NCBI RefSeq assembly: GCF_017744115.1
Contig: NZ_JAGHQW010000008.1
Location: forward strand, 88,609 to 152,608
Source of the DNA: Salinisphaera sp. G21_0
GTDB taxonomy: Bacteria; Pseudomonadota; Gammaproteobacteria; Pseudomonadales; Endozoicomonadaceae
Length of the DNA stretch: 64,000 bases
Reading direction: 5' to 3'
Of the stretch, positions 9,092 through 17,353 are shown one piece after another. Both the position numbers and the translations under genes were made by a program. The notes under the pieces were generated by a model. The model saw only the letters and a list, made by a program, of their open reading frames with translations, made no database searches and had not been told where the DNA came from. The stretch's first letter is position 1, and the number at the start of each line of letters is the position of its first letter.

Positions 9092-12000
9092 TTATTTTTT
9101 CCAAATAGCTCCAAATATTTTTGGCTTCTTTAGCTTTTTTGGCTCATTTTGGTTTTGTACTTTTTTCTGCAGTTCTAGTTCTTTTTTCTGCAATTCTTCT
9201 AGTTGTTTATTTAGTTTTTCTAGCTCTTTATTTTGTTTTGTTTCTTTCGCTTTTTCCTGTTTTAGTTGTTTTTGTTTCTTTCTTTTCTGTTTTTGTCTAT
9301 TCTCCATTCTTACTTTGTCCTTCATTTTTTCTTCCTTATTGTCGAATTTTAGCTGTTTTTCAATGTTGTTTAACTGATTTATATCTAGCTTTCCATAATA
9401 CTCTGAAGGTGTACCTCCATGGAAGTGTAAGTGAGTCGCATTTGGTTTGTTGTAACTTTCATAATCTACAGTTGGAGGTACGTTTCCAGCCAAAAAACTA
9501 TAAAATCCATCGTTATTCTTGCGCCAGAAATCATCTTCTATTTTTCCCGGACCCTCGTTCATCGAGCATCCTTGTTTGAGTAATTCACGCAGTGCTTCTG
9601 AATGATCATGATGTGCCGCATAATGGACAGGCATGGCATGACTATTATTCTCTATAAATCTTGATGCTTCACAATCACTTATCAAGTGCTTAATCAGTGT
9701 TTTTTTGCCTAAAAGAGAAGCTAATTGAAGCACGCGAGCACCATTTTTAGTTACTGCTTTATCTATGTCGGGTAAATAACTCAATAATAATTTACTCATC
9801 TCTTCGGTGCCATCCTGGAAAGCGATATAGAACACCGAGTTTTTCCCATCTTCTACAATCTTGCCAACGTCAGCTCCAGCCTCTAATAACTTTTTAGTAA
9901 TTGTAATATTATGGTTTTCAACACTGAATCCAAGTGCGGTTTTTTGGTTATTATTCGGCTCCAGACTCGGTTTATGCGCTAATAATGCCTCTATAACCTG
10001 ATCACTTAAATTTAACTCACAGGCAGAAATAATAGGGGTATGTTTGGTGGAGTTATCCGATAAATCAACATTAATGTGTGGTTGCCGACAGAGAAAAAGT
10101 ATGATGTCCTCCTTTTTCTTGCGGACAGCCAGATTAAGAACTGTCTGCCCATTACTCATGCGAGTATTGATATTAATTCCATCCAGCTCACAAAGAAATG
10201 TTAATGCCGTCCACTGGTTATTTAAGGCAGCCAGATGTAAGGGGTGAATATATGCGTCTGGATCCTTTGGGTCTTTCAGGGAATCTATCATTGATTCGGG
10301 CCGAACTTGTTTCAGGTACCTTAAAGTGTCTATATCACCTGCCTGGATTGCATTAAGGTACTTTTTTTTGAATGTTTTATCGTCTAATTGCTCCTTCATT
10401 ATGGCTGGTATTGCTGATGCCCCGGGCACGTCGTCCATGTTGGTAAACGGTGTCATTGGTGGAAGCCTGCTGTCATTTACATCATAACGGGTCCACTCAT
10501 TCTGCATAGCTTTATGTCCGCTTTGATGCGTGTAAGCAAGGGCAGAGAGATCTGAGTCTGGAGCAGGCTGTTCAGGTGTCGATGGTGTACTTAATGTAAC
10601 GCCTGTGGCAGCATCAGTGTCAGTTGTTTTTTTATTTTGTTCTTCAAACCTGCCAATTTGAAGTTTCAGACGTTCTAATTTTCTTGCTTGGTCTCTTTTT
10701 TTTATCTCCAGTGCTTCTTGCTCTTTAAGATGTTCCTGCATATTTTGCATCTTCTTTTTATCATTTTCTTTTTCTAACTTAATTGATTTTTTTGAGCGGT
10801 TATATTTAGCCTCATGATTTCTAATCTGTTCGATATCACCTCTATATCTAAAAAAGTCCGAAGGTGTGCCGCCCTGACGAATTAGCATGTTTCTGTGTTC
10901 TTTAAATTTCTTGGGATTTTTCTCCATATCCCAAAAGTCTTCTTCTATTTTTCCTCTTTCTTCATCCAGGGTGCATCCAAGGTCAATTAATTTGCGAAAT
11001 ATTGTTTCATCACCTGCAAACGCTGCATAATGGACTGGCATGGATTTATATTTATTGGTTACAAATCTTGAAGCATTACGAGTTTTAACCAGATAATCAG
11101 CAATATCAGCTTTGCTTTTTAAAGAAGCCAGATGCAATGCCCGAGCATTACAGTCAGATAGTGGTTGATTTACGTCCCGCAGATAACGCAGTAGCAATTT
11201 ACTGATTTCGTCAGAGGCTTTATCGAAGGAAATATAAAATATGCTGTCTTTTCCATCCTTATGTTTCGTGTTAACCTTTGCGCCGGATTCTAATAATTTT
11301 TTAGTGGTTTCAAAATTGTTGTTTTCAACGCTAAAGGAAAGAGCAATTTTGCTGTTTGTGTTCTCACCCAGGTATGGGTTATGAGCCAATAATTCATCTA
11401 TTATCTGGCCGTCTACGTTCTTTTTACAGGCTAAAATAATAGGGGTGGAGCCGAAAGCATTCTCCAGATCTACATTAATATCCTGGCGTTGACAGAGAAA
11501 TTTTACGGCTGCCACGTTATTTTTATTGATAGCGTGGTGGAGAGCAGTCATCTTAAAAGATGATAAGGCATTTATATCAATATACGGATTCTCGCAAAGA
11601 AATTCTAACGCTTCAATCTGATTAAATGTGGCAGCTACATGCAGGGGATGAAATGATTTCTTCGGTTCTTCCGGATGCGTCAAAGGATCAATCATTAACT
11701 GGGGATAATCTTGCCTCAGGCGCTTTATAGTATATAAGTCACCATACTGTAAGGCATCATAGTAGGTGTCATTGAAATCTTTCAGACTTATTGGCATCTC
11801 AGTAACTGGTGGCAATGCACATGCCCCTTCAAGGTCGTCCGGGATGGGATTTTTGTTAATCTCGTTTGCTTCTGGTGGATAAATATTGTCCACTGAATTA
11901 TATAATGCGTACCTGGGGTATAGCTCGTAATATCCGGGTGGAGGAGCTGAAGGTGAAGGAGGTGGAGTTAGTGGAAATGTTGCTGTGTCTGTGTCATGAC

Positions 12001-13024
12001 GTACCAAAGTACCATTACTAGACGCTGCACCACTATCTTCATGGTCTGTGCCAAAGAAGCTAGTCATATCTGAAGTTGATGCAGGTGGTTCATTAGTATC
12101 ATCTATAACAGCGGTTTCATTTGTTTCTCCGGGTAGCCCGGAAGTATTATTTATGGCAGCGGTTTCAGGAGAGTCTCCGCGTAATTCAAATGAATCTTCG
12201 GCAGTAGTTTCAGTGGTGTCTCTGGGTGGTTCAGAAGTATCTTTGGCAATAGCGTTAGTAGTTTCTTCGTACAATTCAGTAGAATCCTGGTCAACAGCTC
12301 CAGGAGTTTCTTCGTGCAATCCAGTAGAATCCTGGTCAACAGCTCCAGGAGTTTCTTCGTGCAATCCAGTAGAATCCTGGTCAACAGCTCCAGGAGTTTC
12401 TTCGTGCAATTCAGTAGAGTCCTGGTCAGCAGCTCCAGGAGCTTCTTCGTGCAATTCAGTAGAATCCTGGTCAACAGCTACAGGAGTTTCTTCGTGCAAT
12501 TCAGTAGAATCCTGGTCAGCAGCTCCAGGAGCTTCTTCGTGCAATTCAGTAGAATCCTGGTCAACAGCTCCAGGAGTTTCTTCGTGCAATTCCGTAGAAT
12601 CCTGGTCAACAGTTTCAGGAGTTTCTTCGTGCAATTCAGTAGAATCCTGGTCAACAGCTCCAAGAGTTTCTTCGGGTAATTGAGCAGTATCTATGGCTAC
12701 AGCAACTTCAGCTGAACCACTTACAGCAGCATCATGCCCGTTTTCTTCACTGGAGGGTGTGTCAGTGATCGTGATATCAACATGGAGCGGCCGCATGGTT
12801 CTTTGCCCGAGGCTTTGTCGATGGGGTGATGGTGAGTCTGGCGGAGGATTGCAAATGGATGTGGTTGCAGATGAGTTCCGGCACACCTGGCGATGATCGA
12901 AGTCATCGGGAAGCTGGCGGGTGTCACCAGTGGCTGTGCCGGTAGTTGGATTCTGTGGATCAGTTGCAATAGCTGAAGAAATAGTATCTGCAACAGCAGT
13001 AATCAGTACGCCAATATAGAACAT
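9092..13024 (-). CDS. Large ankyrin-repeat protein with acidic tandem repeats and coiled coils
   Basis: 1310 residues. The N-terminus (1-90) is homologous to that of the 985-residue paralogue. A run of 15-residue tandem repeats of the type ELHEETPGAVDQDST occupies about residues 110-255. Two ankyrin lobes follow, about 418-700 and 885-1170, separated by a Lys/Glu coiled coil (about 720-810). The C-terminus is a long charged coiled coil (about 1215-1300) ending KKPKIFGAIWKK. AGGA lies 8 nt before the ATG. Compared with its neighbour the extra length is mostly the acidic repeat run and the coiled coils. No signal peptide or membrane segment is seen. A protein-scaffold or effector role is inferred only. 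Confidence 0.9.
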   Translation of the reverse strand: MFYIGVLITAVADTISSAIATDPQNPTTGTATGDTRQLPDDFDHRQVCRNSSATTSICNPPPDSPSPHRQSLGQRTMRPLHVDITITDTPSSEENGHDAAVSGSAEVAVAIDTAQLPEETLGAVDQDSTELHEETPETVDQDSTELHEETPGAVDQDSTELHEEAPGAADQDSTELHEETPVAVDQDSTELHEEAPGAADQDSTELHEETPGAVDQDSTGLHEETPGAVDQDSTGLHEETPGAVDQDSTELYEETTNAIAKDTSEPPRDTTETTAEDSFELRGDSPETAAINNTSGLPGETNETAVIDDTNEPPASTSDMTSFFGTDHEDSGAASSNGTLVRHDTDTATFPLTPPPSPSAPPPGYYELYPRYALYNSVDNIYPPEANEINKNPIPDDLEGACALPPVTEMPISLKDFNDTYYDALQYGDLYTIKRLRQDYPQLMIDPLTHPEEPKKSFHPLHVAATFNQIEALEFLCENPYIDINALSSFKMTALHHAINKNNVAAVKFLCQRQDINVDLENAFGSTPIILACKKNVDGQIIDELLAHNPYLGENTNSKIALSFSVENNNFETTKKLLESGAKVNTKHKDGKDSIFYISFDKASDEISKLLLRYLRDVNQPLSDCNARALHLASLKSKADIADYLVKTRNASRFVTNKYKSMPVHYAAFAGDETIFRKLIDLGCTLDEERGKIEEDFWDMEKNPKKFKEHRNMLIRQGGTPSDFFRYRGDIEQIRNHEAKYNRSKKSIKLEKENDKKKMQNMQEHLKEQEALEIKKRDQARKLERLKLQIGRFEEQNKKTTDTDAATGVTLSTPSTPEQPAPDSDLSALAYTHQSGHKAMQNEWTRYDVNDSRLPPMTPFTNMDDVPGASAIPAIMKEQLDDKTFKKKYLNAIQAGDIDTLRYLKQVRPESMIDSLKDPKDPDAYIHPLHLAALNNQWTALTFLCELDGININTRMSNGQTVLNLAVRKKKEDIILFLCRQPHINVDLSDNSTKHTPIISACELNLSDQVIEALLAHKPSLEPNNNQKTALGFSVENHNITITKKLLEAGADVGKIVEDGKNSVFYIAFQDGTEEMSKLLLSYLPDIDKAVTKNGARVLQLASLLGKKTLIKHLISDCEASRFIENNSHAMPVHYAAHHDHSEALRELLKQGCSMNEGPGKIEDDFWRKNNDGFYSFLAGNVPPTVDYESYNKPNATHLHFHGGTPSEYYGKLDINQLNNIEKQLKFDNKEEKMKDKVRMENRQKQKRKKQKQLKQEKAKETKQNKELEKLNKQLEELQKKELELQKKVQNQNEPKKLKKPKIFGAIWKK
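12262..12680 (-). repeat. 45-bp in-frame tandem repeats
   Basis: About nine near-identical 45-bp units (plus-strand TCAGTAGAATCCTGG then TCAACAGCTCCAGGAG) encode the 15-residue acidic repeat in the ankyrin protein. Flanking units are progressively degenerate. The 45-bp period keeps frame whatever the copy number, so length variation between strains would be expected. Confidence 0.9.
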
Positions 13025-13034
13025 TTATCAGGTC

Positions 13035-13250
13035 CTTTTTTTACCTAAGTATTTTCAAAGCCTGTTGAGGTTTCGCTGTTGGCCTTTGAGCTTCCTGATA
13101 ATAAATTACTACGGTACTACTTTTGCTATAAGCCGTAAGAGAACCTGAAATGCCGGGCAATAACTGAAACTTTAACGAGCTTTAATAATTTTGCCTTTAT
13201 TCAGACCGTAAAATTGATCAATAGTTCCAATACTGCCGTTCTTTTTTAAT
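13035..13250 (-). repeat. Duplicated 5' flank of ankyrin genes, copy 2
   Basis: Counterpart of 8200-8420 upstream of the longer ankyrin gene, with the same ordered blocks (CAAAGCCTGTT, GTTGGCCTTTGA, TCAGACCGTAAAA, CAATAGTTCCA). Conservation outside the genes suggests recent duplication, shared regulation, or both. Confidence 0.7.
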
Positions 13251-13381
13251 CATTCAGCAAGCCCAGGAGTTTTTTGTCTGTACTATAGTTTTATCTTTTT
13301 CCCGGGGGAAAGCTGGTCATTGTGATTGTTCCGGATGAGCTGATTGATTCAGTGGTGCAATAAGTAGTTAACCAAGTGAAA

Positions 13382-14839
13382 TCATGATTTTTTCCGGCTG
13401 CGTAAAGGTGTCTTCAGTGGTCTTGTACCGGTTTGTGTGGTGGCTCTGTATGGAGCCAGTACCTCAATGAGCTCTTTGGTAAGATGCTTCATTTGGGTCT
13501 TGTGATGATCGTTAAAATTCAATACATCCGGGATCAGGTATTTTTCGTAATTTTGAGATGGGCGGATAAGGCAAAACGAATTTTTCAGGTATTGTTTTGT
13601 GTATCGATGGATAATTGCCTCTGTTTCTGATAACTGATCTTTTTTATTCATCAGTTCAAGTGAATTTTTTAAGCCAATGCCTATGATTCGTTTACAAAGA
13701 GAAGTATGAACCAGGTCAACTGAGTTTGGATCCATCAATACCGGCGGAGGGAAACCAAATTTCATAAAAATATATTGCATTAACATATAATTTGTTCTGC
13801 AGGTGCCATCCATAGGAATGTGTAGCTGCTCAAGTCTGGGCCAGTATGTGGCAAGTGTGCTAATCAGTTTTACCAGCAGTTTAGGCGTGCTGATTTTTTT
13901 GTGCTGAAGTGATTCCAGTTGTGTATTCAGTGGCGTGATTATTTCTTTCTCAAGGAGGGTCATGAGTTGGTATTTGAACAAAATTTTATCCATTCCGTTT
14001 GTATCTGATATTGGACCATTAGGCCCTAATGCCCTGAAAGAAATGGTGATACCTTTGAGGTCGGTATAATTTGCAATCAGTTTGCTATCAGGAATTATGC
14101 GGCCATTCGAAGAAGTGGCAATGGTCGCACCATGGGTGCCACGGCAAAGTTCATAGCTTTCTTCCAGTCGTTGTTTGTATAACAGTGCCTGGATGAAGCC
14201 TTTTTGGGTATGTTCACTGGAGGGGTACCCCACGTGCCTTTTTCGTACGGTTCCGGGGATATGGCTGTCAAGCATATTTTGCACGCCCTCGGTCAGTAGG
14301 GCGTTGATCTGCATATAGCGTTGTCGGGAAATCAGGGGGGCATCTGCAGCGTCATGCTGGATCCACTCTAACACCTGGCTCATGCAGCGGCACCAGGCCG
14401 CTGTGCATCCTGGCTCTGCATCTTCATATTTCTGTGGTGAACGACTTGAAATAATGTCATCCGGGTCGGCAAATAACAGGAAAAGATGTTCTTCGGGAAA
14501 GCGCAGAAGAAAGTCAGGCCCCTCAGGTAGTGTTGCCATATCCTGAGTTGCCGTTGACGTGAGTGGTGAGTGGGTCGTGGCGGTATTAGTCGAGACGTGC
14601 CTATGACTGATTCTGGTGGGGTTCGAATCGCCAATACCGCTGGTAACTGTTGTTCTGGTGGAGGGTAGGTCTGACTCCCGAAAGTGAGTGGCACTGCTGT
14701 TTCTGCTATCTACAGTGTTATTCTCACTCGGTGGTGCTGTTCTTACGGCAAAGCTGGAATGGCAGGGTTGAATAATATCCGGCATAAATATGACTGCCTT
14801 TATAACTGCTTCTCGATTTATTAAGACAGCGAAAGACAT
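13382..14839 (-). CDS. Hypothetical protein with degenerate Fic-like motif
   Basis: 485 residues, Ser/Thr-rich to about residue 100 and globular after that. Residues 340-349 read HIPMDGTCRT, followed by hydrophobic helix YMLMQYIFMKFGFPPPVL. This fits the Fic motif HPFx(D/E)GNGR without gaps at His340, Asp344, Gly345 and Arg348, and the following 'hydrophobic helix then G.PP' pattern is also Fic-like. The second Gly and the Asn of the loop are changed (TC for NG). Fic enzymes AMPylate or otherwise modify proteins, and several are effectors; activity here is uncertain. The start could be ATG 14839 or the internal ATG giving MPDIIQP. It lies directly upstream of ankyrin gene 2 on the same strand, and a remnant paralogue sits upstream of ankyrin gene 1. 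Confidence 0.75.
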   Translation of the reverse strand: MSFAVLINREAVIKAVIFMPDIIQPCHSSFAVRTAPPSENNTVDSRNSSATHFRESDLPSTRTTVTSGIGDSNPTRISHRHVSTNTATTHSPLTSTATQDMATLPEGPDFLLRFPEEHLFLLFADPDDIISSRSPQKYEDAEPGCTAAWCRCMSQVLEWIQHDAADAPLISRQRYMQINALLTEGVQNMLDSHIPGTVRKRHVGYPSSEHTQKGFIQALLYKQRLEESYELCRGTHGATIATSSNGRIIPDSKLIANYTDLKGITISFRALGPNGPISDTNGMDKILFKYQLMTLLEKEIITPLNTQLESLQHKKISTPKLLVKLISTLATYWPRLEQLHIPMDGTCRTNYMLMQYIFMKFGFPPPVLMDPNSVDLVHTSLCKRIIGIGLKNSLELMNKKDQLSETEAIIHRYTKQYLKNSFCLIRPSQNYEKYLIPDVLNFNDHHKTQMKHLTKELIEVLAPYRATTQTGTRPLKTPLRSRKKS

Positions 14840-14852
14840 GATTTGTTCAGAT

Positions 14853-14880
14853 AAAAAAAAGCGGCTTTCGCCGCTTTTCC
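14853..14880 (-). terminator. Rho-independent terminator of the rpsP-rplS operon
   Basis: Read on the minus strand, GGAAAAGCGGC-GAAA-GCCGCTTTTTTTT forms a GC-rich stem with a GAAA tetraloop followed by eight T residues. It lies about 80 bp past the rplS stop and just before the Fic-like gene start, so it insulates the ribosomal operon from the accessory island. Confidence 0.9.
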
Positions 14881-14956
14881 CGGATCAGGTGTTTCACCCA
14901 TCCGCTCTTCTGAGAAACTCGTGTAAAAATCAGTTGCCGGAAAATTAAACTGAATC

Positions 14957-15310
14957 TTAGTTGAGCTTTTCCTTGATACGAGCAGCTTTACCGCTCAGCT
15001 CACGGAGGTAGTACAGCTTAGCCTGACGAACGTCACCACGACGCTTCACAGTCACAGAAGCGATCAGTGGAGAGTAAGTCTGGAAGGTACGCTCAACGCC
15101 AACACCGCTGGAGATTTTACGAACGGTGAAGGCAGAGTTCAGGCCACGGTTACGCTTACCGATGACAACACCTTCGAACGCCTGCAGACGCTCACGGTTG
15201 CCTTCTTTTACCTTAACCTGTACGACTACAGTGTCACCCTGGCTAAAAGCAGGGATCTCTTTGGTCATTTGTTCAGCTTCAAGCTGCGCAATGATTTTGT
15301 TTTTGCTCAT
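14957..15310 (-). CDS. rplS: 50S ribosomal protein L19
   Basis: Large-subunit protein at the 30S-50S interface, 117 residues from the start [15 protein letters not shown]. The start at 15310 is chosen because AGGAG lies 10 nt upstream and it gives the family length; the frame is open to 15361 but the extra residues are not L19-like. Family signatures include [19 protein letters not shown] and [14 protein letters not shown]. It is the last gene of rpsP-rimM-trmD-rplS. Confidence 0.97.
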   Translation of the reverse strand: MSKNKIIAQLEAEQMTKEIPAFSQGDTVVVQVKVKEGNRERLQAFEGVVIGKRNRGLNSAFTVRKISSGVGVERTFQTYSPLIASVTVKRRGDVRQAKLYYLRELSGKAARIKEKLN

Positions 15311-15440
15311 TGATAATTGCTCCTGGTTAGTCAATTCTGTCCCGCTCAAGCTGTGTTTCACTCAGATTGCCCTGACGCAGGGTCAAAACCAATCCGAAAC
15401 AAGCCGATAGCACAATCTGGTTGGCTTGAGAGTCTGGCTC

Positions 15441-16304
15441 TCAGGCACTGTCGTCACTTTTGGCTGAGTGTTCAGCAATAAACTCCGACAACAACCTTTC
15501 TTCCTCGCTGGTCAGTGACCTTTGTTGCAGTAGGTTCTCCAACAGGTCAGGCCGTCTCAGCCAGGTTCTGCCCAGGGACTGTTTCAGTCGCCAGCGCTCA
15601 ATCAGAGCATGGTTGCCTGATAACAGTACTTGCGGCACTTCCTGTCCTTCAAAAAGCTCAGGACGGGTGTAGTGCGGGCAGTCAAGAAGACCATCAGCAA
15701 ATGAATCTTCCTGAGCGGAATCCTTATGACCCAGGGTGCCCGGTACAAAGCGTGATACTGCATCAATCAGAGTCATGGCAGCGAGTTCGCCACCACTTAA
15801 CACGTAATCACCAATAGACCATTCTTCATCGATTTCGGTCTGGATTACCCGCTCGTCAATACCTTCATATCGCCCCGCGACCAGGATCAGTTTCTTGCTT
15901 TGGGCAAGCTCCTCTACCCCTTTCTGGTCGAGCATACGACCCTGGGGAGAGAGGTAAATCACTTTGGCCTCGGCTCCTGCAGCTTTGCGGGCTGCATGGA
16001 TGGCGTCACGCAGAGGTTGAATTTTCATCAACATGCCGGGACCACCGCCATAAGGTCGGTCATCCACAGTTCGGTGCCGGTCATGGGTAAAGTCCCTGGG
16101 ATTCCAGGTCTGTACCTCTATCAGCCGTTCCTTAACCGCGCGGCCGGTAATACCGTGCGCGGTTATGGCCCGGAACATCTCCGGGAAGAGGCTGACGACA
16201 CCGAACCACATTCCGATGTCCATGGCGCTCTTGTCTGTGTCCTGATGAGTTTCTGCCAGTGTTTCTCCGGCTGGCTCATCAAGGGGTGAGTGTTGAGTCG
16301 TCAT
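15441..16304 (-). CDS. trmD: tRNA (guanine-N1)-methyltransferase TrmD
   Basis: Makes m1G37 next to the anticodon using S-adenosylmethionine. The SPOUT knot is visible: [23 protein letters not shown] and [15 protein letters not shown]. The family normally begins at about [13 protein letters not shown]; here the ATG at 16304 adds about 30 hydrophilic residues, and an internal ATG at 16223 ([10 protein letters not shown]) would give the usual length. It begins 6 bp after the rimM stop, so it is translationally close-coupled in the operon. Confidence 0.95.
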   Translation of the reverse strand: MTTQHSPLDEPAGETLAETHQDTDKSAMDIGMWFGVVSLFPEMFRAITAHGITGRAVKERLIEVQTWNPRDFTHDRHRTVDDRPYGGGPGMLMKIQPLRDAIHAARKAAGAEAKVIYLSPQGRMLDQKGVEELAQSKKLILVAGRYEGIDERVIQTEIDEEWSIGDYVLSGGELAAMTLIDAVSRFVPGTLGHKDSAQEDSFADGLLDCPHYTRPELFEGQEVPQVLLSGNHALIERWRLKQSLGRTWLRRPDLLENLLQQRSLTSEEERLLSEFIAEHSAKSDDSA

Positions 16305-16310
16305 GGCCAG

Positions 16311-16862
16311 TTAAAACTCCGGGTCCCAATCTACCCGGATAAATCCTTTCTCAGGATTGACGTCTAGCACCACCGATCCGGTAAGCCAGGGTACCAGACG
16401 CTCTCGACGGTCAATGCTGCCTTTCGTGGGGCGAATGACCAGGACGTCGTTGGCACCTGTCTCCATCAGGTGGCTGACTTTGCCCAGCAGAACATTGTCT
16501 CCCTCGGCGTTGCGGGAGAAAACATCCAGCGATTCCAGTTGATGCCAGTAAATCTCGTCATCTTCCGGTTCGGGCAGATCATCGGCGTTGATGGTGATCT
16601 GGTAACCACAGTAACTGCGGGCCAGCTCACGATCGTCACAACCGACGATATGGGCAATCAGACCTTTCCCGTGTGGCCGGGCCTGATCGATTTCAACGGT
16701 TTTAACATCACCGTTGCGGTCAAGAATCCAGCGTGGGTAGTTGAGGATGTTTTCCATCGGGCTGGTGTTGGAGTGAATCTTCAGCCAGCCTTTGACCCCG
16801 AATACGGAGGAAATATGGCCTAACGCAATGCGCTTCACAGCGCCCTCTACTGCCGTTGTCAC
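16311..16862 (-). CDS. rimM: Ribosome maturation factor RimM
   Basis: 30S maturation factor that binds S19, 183 residues. The N-terminal beta-barrel contains ALGHISSVFGVKGWLKIHS; the C-terminal PRC-barrel contains LVPWLTGSVVLDVNPEKGFIR-like residues ending VDWDPEF. It is 13 bp downstream of rpsP in the conserved operon. No anomaly is seen. Confidence 0.96.
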   Translation of the reverse strand: MTTAVEGAVKRIALGHISSVFGVKGWLKIHSNTSPMENILNYPRWILDRNGDVKTVEIDQARPHGKGLIAHIVGCDDRELARSYCGYQITINADDLPEPEDDEIYWHQLESLDVFSRNAEGDNVLLGKVSHLMETGANDVLVIRPTKGSIDRRERLVPWLTGSVVLDVNPEKGFIRVDWDPEF

Positions 16863-16875
16863 TGGGTTATTAACC

Positions 16876-17124
16876 TCACGCAGCCTTTTTGGCTTCTTTC
16901 AGAAGCTGGGCGACGCGGTCAGATGCAGTAGCACCCTGGCCCAGCCAGAATTCTACACGCTCGTTATCAATACGCAGGCGCTCTTCCTGGCCACGAGCAC
17001 CAGGGTTGAAGAAACCTACGCGCTCAATGAAACGACCGCCGTTAGCGTTACGGCTGTCAGCCACGGTCAGGTGGTAAAATGGACGCTTTTTAGAGCCGCC
17101 ACGTGCAAGACGAATGGTTACCAT
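16876..17124 (-). CDS. rpsP: 30S ribosomal protein S16
   Basis: Small-subunit assembly protein, 82 residues, the usual length. It begins [19 protein letters not shown] and contains GFFNPGA and the [11 protein letters not shown] region typical of S16. AGGA lies about 11 nt before the ATG. First gene of the operon, with a recognisable sigma-70 promoter 180-210 bp upstream. Confidence 0.97.
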   Translation of the reverse strand: MVTIRLARGGSKKRPFYHLTVADSRNANGGRFIERVGFFNPGARGQEERLRIDNERVEFWLGQGATASDRVAQLLKEAKKAA

Positions 17125-17302
17125 GGAATAGGGTTTCCTATAGTTGTTTCCGGCAACTGGTTTTCTGTGTTCACTGGCCAGACGCGCAGGACGTATGACT
17201 GAAACCCAGAAGAGTTGAGACAGATTTGAGCGAGGAAAGATCCTTTTTCATCATCCGTCAGCTAATCCATGATCGGCTTCAAGCCAATCATAAAGGGCGC
17301 AT

Positions 17303-17331
17303 ATTGTAGGGAAAACAAGGGAAGGAGGCAA
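17303..17331 (-). promoter_or_regulatory. Sigma-70 promoter of the rpsP operon
   Basis: On the minus strand TTGCCT (17326-17331) and TACAAT (17303-17308) are separated by exactly 17 nt. It lies between the 3' end of the USP-like protease gene and rpsP. The ribosomal operon therefore does not depend on transcription from the inserted upstream gene. Confidence 0.7.
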
Positions 17332-17353
17332 TATGCTGTGATAAGTATGTTCC

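Noticed and set aside
12048..12683. Plus-strand repetitive open frames over the 45-bp repeats (SVESWSTAPGVSSCN type).
   Set aside because: Shadow of the in-frame repeats of the ankyrin gene; the period makes all frames open. No start signal or homology.
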